DNA of 64,000 nt from Galbula dea (taxonomy: Eukaryota; Chordata; Aves; Piciformes; Galbulidae): NCBI GenBank assembly GCA_013399015.1, contig VWZX01005643.1:539711-603710 (forward strand), given 5' to 3'. Shown here in pieces: positions 61,701 through 64,000 of this stretch; the stretch's first letter is position 1, and every line of letters begins with the position of its first letter. Position numbers and translations under genes: made by a program. The notes under the pieces are model-generated. The model made no database searches. It had not been told where the DNA came from and saw nothing but the letters and a program-made list of their open reading frames with translations.

Positions 61701-64000
61701 CCTTCAAAAATCAACACTGTGCTACTTTTCTGCTTATTTCTGGGTTTGTAGAGCTCCTCACTGTTAGGCAGACTCTTGGCTTCCTTTATCATTGAACATG
61801 TTCAGGACACACAACTAAGTGCCTTATTATTTGCATACCCAAGCTACAGAAACTTCTGCAGCTTGAGGAGCACCAGCAGAGACACATACAAGGTGTGTCA
61901 GAGCTGATTGCTTTCAGAGATTTCTTCTTGCAGCTCTATGTTGTGGTAGCATCTAGAATGGCTCTGCAGGTGGGCACCTCATCAGAGAATTACTCCTCAC
62001 TCCACAACAGCTTTGGGGGGGAAGAGATTTGGACTTAATTGCAAACTGAAAAGGAAAGCTGCATGCTATGCACTTAAGTACCACTTTGCACTGTAGGTGT
62101 CATAAGAAAGTCGTCAAGTGCTTGTACCCATCAGCAAAGAAATCTCTGCTCTTTCCTCTCTCACTAACCTTCTGATCCTGAAAGCAAATGGATTCAACCA
62201 GAACAAAACAAAAGCTGAACAAGTTGTCTCTTCCAAACATGACACCCAGCAATACAAACAGACCTTGAAACATCCCAAATCCATGATTAATTACAAGGGT
62301 ATTTGATCTTTCACACTTTACTAACAGCTTATGTTATTATCTCCCTCCCTCCCCTTTTTTGACCCCTTTACTTCCCAAGATTAATGTTTTTTTTCATGGT
62401 TTCAAACAATTTTTGATGCCCAAAACCTAGCCTATATCTCTGACATCAAACATGTTTGCTGACTATGCACACAGTGTGCATGTGTAAGCCTTAAGAATCC
62501 TCCTGGGCATGAAGGCAGTTTGGGGATATTGGTCACCCTGCTGATTATCCAGAACAATTTCCAAGGTGGGAATTGCAAGGGGGAAAAAAGTAGTAACCCC
62601 CAAAGCCTTTAAAAACCTGCCTGTGTTTAAACTGCCTGTTCAGCTCTTTGAAAAGGCCAGAAGGAAGAGAAAAGCACCCCTGGTGTGTGGTTAAGAGAAC
62701 TACAAAGGAACTATTCTTACCAGGTTCCTTCAGTAAAATGAAGGGTGCTTTGACTGCATTTTTTTGCCCTTGCTAATCTGACAGATATTGATGGATAATT
62801 TGGAACAGCCAAAAGCTTTGTTCTAAAAACATTGACTCATACATGTTACATCCAGATGTTTTACTGGGTTCTTAGGAGATATCAAAGCTTTCTTTAAATA
62901 CTTGGAAATTGCATTTTATAGGGTTAAGCATGTGTGTGTGCAGGGGAGGGAAAAGATAGGAGAGGAGCTCCATGAAGAGCTGCTTAAAAAGGAGTATTGA
63001 TGCCTTCCAACATGGATCCTGTAAACACAGAAGAGCCCAACATTTTCTTTCTGCTTAATCAAGTTTGAAAATTAATAGCACCAAGATTCTTAATGAGCAA
63101 TTAAGAGCCTTGTAGGCTGTTCTCTCCAACAGGTAGAGGAGCTTGTGTGTAAACACTCCAGTGCTGATTTCCCCAGCACCCCCTGCCTCATGGCTGGGAC
63201 AGGAGCAGCAGCAGCCACCCAGCCTGCTAGAACCAGGCAGCCCCCATCTGGTTGTCCAGGTGGAAACATCCCCATGACTTCTGACAGCTGGCACTTCAAC
63301 TCTTCAGAGATAAGGGGCTCCAGCCTTCCCCCTCCACTGAGATTTAAGAAAGGAAGAAGTCTTTTGCCTGAGAGCACATGGAGAAATCACCCCTAAGCCA
63401 CAAGCAGTCTGAGTAGGAGCTCAGGCCTGAAAGCAAGCAAGGTACCCTGGCTCTCAGCAGCACTCTTCTGCCTGACAGTACCCAGTCCATTGCCACTGGA
63501 GAGCAGCTGAACAGGCACATGGCTCTGAAGAGCTGAGTGCTCCTGGGAAATGAAGGCAGGCAAACATCTCAGACACAGAACAAGAGCTGAGGCAGCAAGA
63601 TATGGCAGGGGTTTGAGAAATGCAATGCTGTGCACCTTGCAGAATTTCTAAGTCACTCAAAACTGTCACTCCAGTCTGACTCTCACCTGGTTCTTTATGT
63701 GCTGGCTATTCTGCTTTTTAGGCACTGCTGGATAAACTCAGTGCAGAGGGAATTCATTCCTTTATAAGGTAAACAGGCCTTTGAATATACAATTTCATCC
63801 CAAGATTAGCAATATCCACCAACTCAGTAAGCTTTTTAGCAGAGAACCCTCCTAGTAAGAAAGCCAAACAGCCAGAAAAACTGCACTGCTTACAAAATAT
63901 GACAAGTATCAAACACAGACAATTTCTGATCTTCCAGGGATCAGAGCTGAGGATCTCCTGCTGAAGTGCTGCTTCTTCATCCCCAGCATGTCAGTGGAAT

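Larger units (their letters stand above)
44561..64000. other. Flank upstream of MOXD1, no gene seen
   Basis: About 19.4 kb. Supported contents are two CR1 pieces (45852 and 55463), an ERVL-like LTR fragment (48459), and A-rich or CT/AT/CA low-complexity tracts. ORFs of up to about 149 codons occur (e.g. 46717-47166 minus, 45745-46176 plus, the latter mostly CR1 antisense), none with recognised homology. In human the upstream neighbour is STX7; I searched by eye for its SNARE and C-terminal anchor region and saw nothing. It may hold distal enhancers, but sequence alone does not show this. Confidence 0.6.

Noticed and set aside
44561..64000. STX7 or another neighbouring gene in the upstream flank
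   Set aside because: Expected from mammalian gene order, but no SNARE, membrane-anchor or other recognisable exon was found by eye. A UTR or very short exon could have been missed.
1..64000. CRISPR arrays, operons, tRNA or rRNA genes, prokaryotic mobile systems
   Set aside because: The window is vertebrate; no regularly spaced repeats, no recognisable tRNA or rRNA sequence, and no bacterial gene organisation were seen. No tRNA scan could be run.

Overview
The window is vertebrate nuclear DNA, most probably from a bird. The main evidence is repeated CR1 LINE fragments ending in the ATTCTATG-type tail, one LTR resembling avian ERVL LTRs, and a protein-coding gene with compact introns. A turtle or crocodilian is less likely but not excluded. 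I cannot name the species.

One gene can be supported. It is MOXD1 (DBH-like monooxygenase 1), on the minus strand, with its start codon at 44011-44013. Eleven coding exons were rebuilt from homology and splice sites: 44013-43744, 32116-31970, 30643-30476, 30351-30268, 14833-14654, 12268-12166, 11512-11346, 10090-9899, 6542-6483, 4494-4352 and 1021-853. They total 1683 coding bases (561 codons) and stay in frame at every junction. All introns have GT-AG ends except intron 10, which appears to be GC-AG. The last exon, about 50 residues in the human protein, is not in the window and should lie to the left of position 1. The protein has a signal peptide, a DOMON domain and the two-domain copper type II ascorbate-dependent monooxygenase core. 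All expected copper ligands are present (H237, H238, H309, H391, H393, M466).

Layout: 1-852 is the start of intron 11; 853-32116 holds exons 11 to 2; 32117-43743 is the 11.6 kb intron 1; 43744-44013 is exon 1 inside a CpG island (about 43740-44560) with a CT/GA tract and a G-quadruplex motif just upstream of the start codon. From about 44560 to 64000 I see no gene, only CR1 copies, an ERVL-like LTR fragment and low-complexity DNA. In mammals the gene upstream of MOXD1 is STX7, but I found no STX7 exon here.

I found no sign of a novel multi-gene system. The observations most worth checking are the GC-AG intron, the recently inserted CR1 copies and inverted CR1 pairs inside the pre-mRNA, the promoter-proximal G4/GA tract, and a few intronic stretches that stay open longer than expected without recognisable homology.
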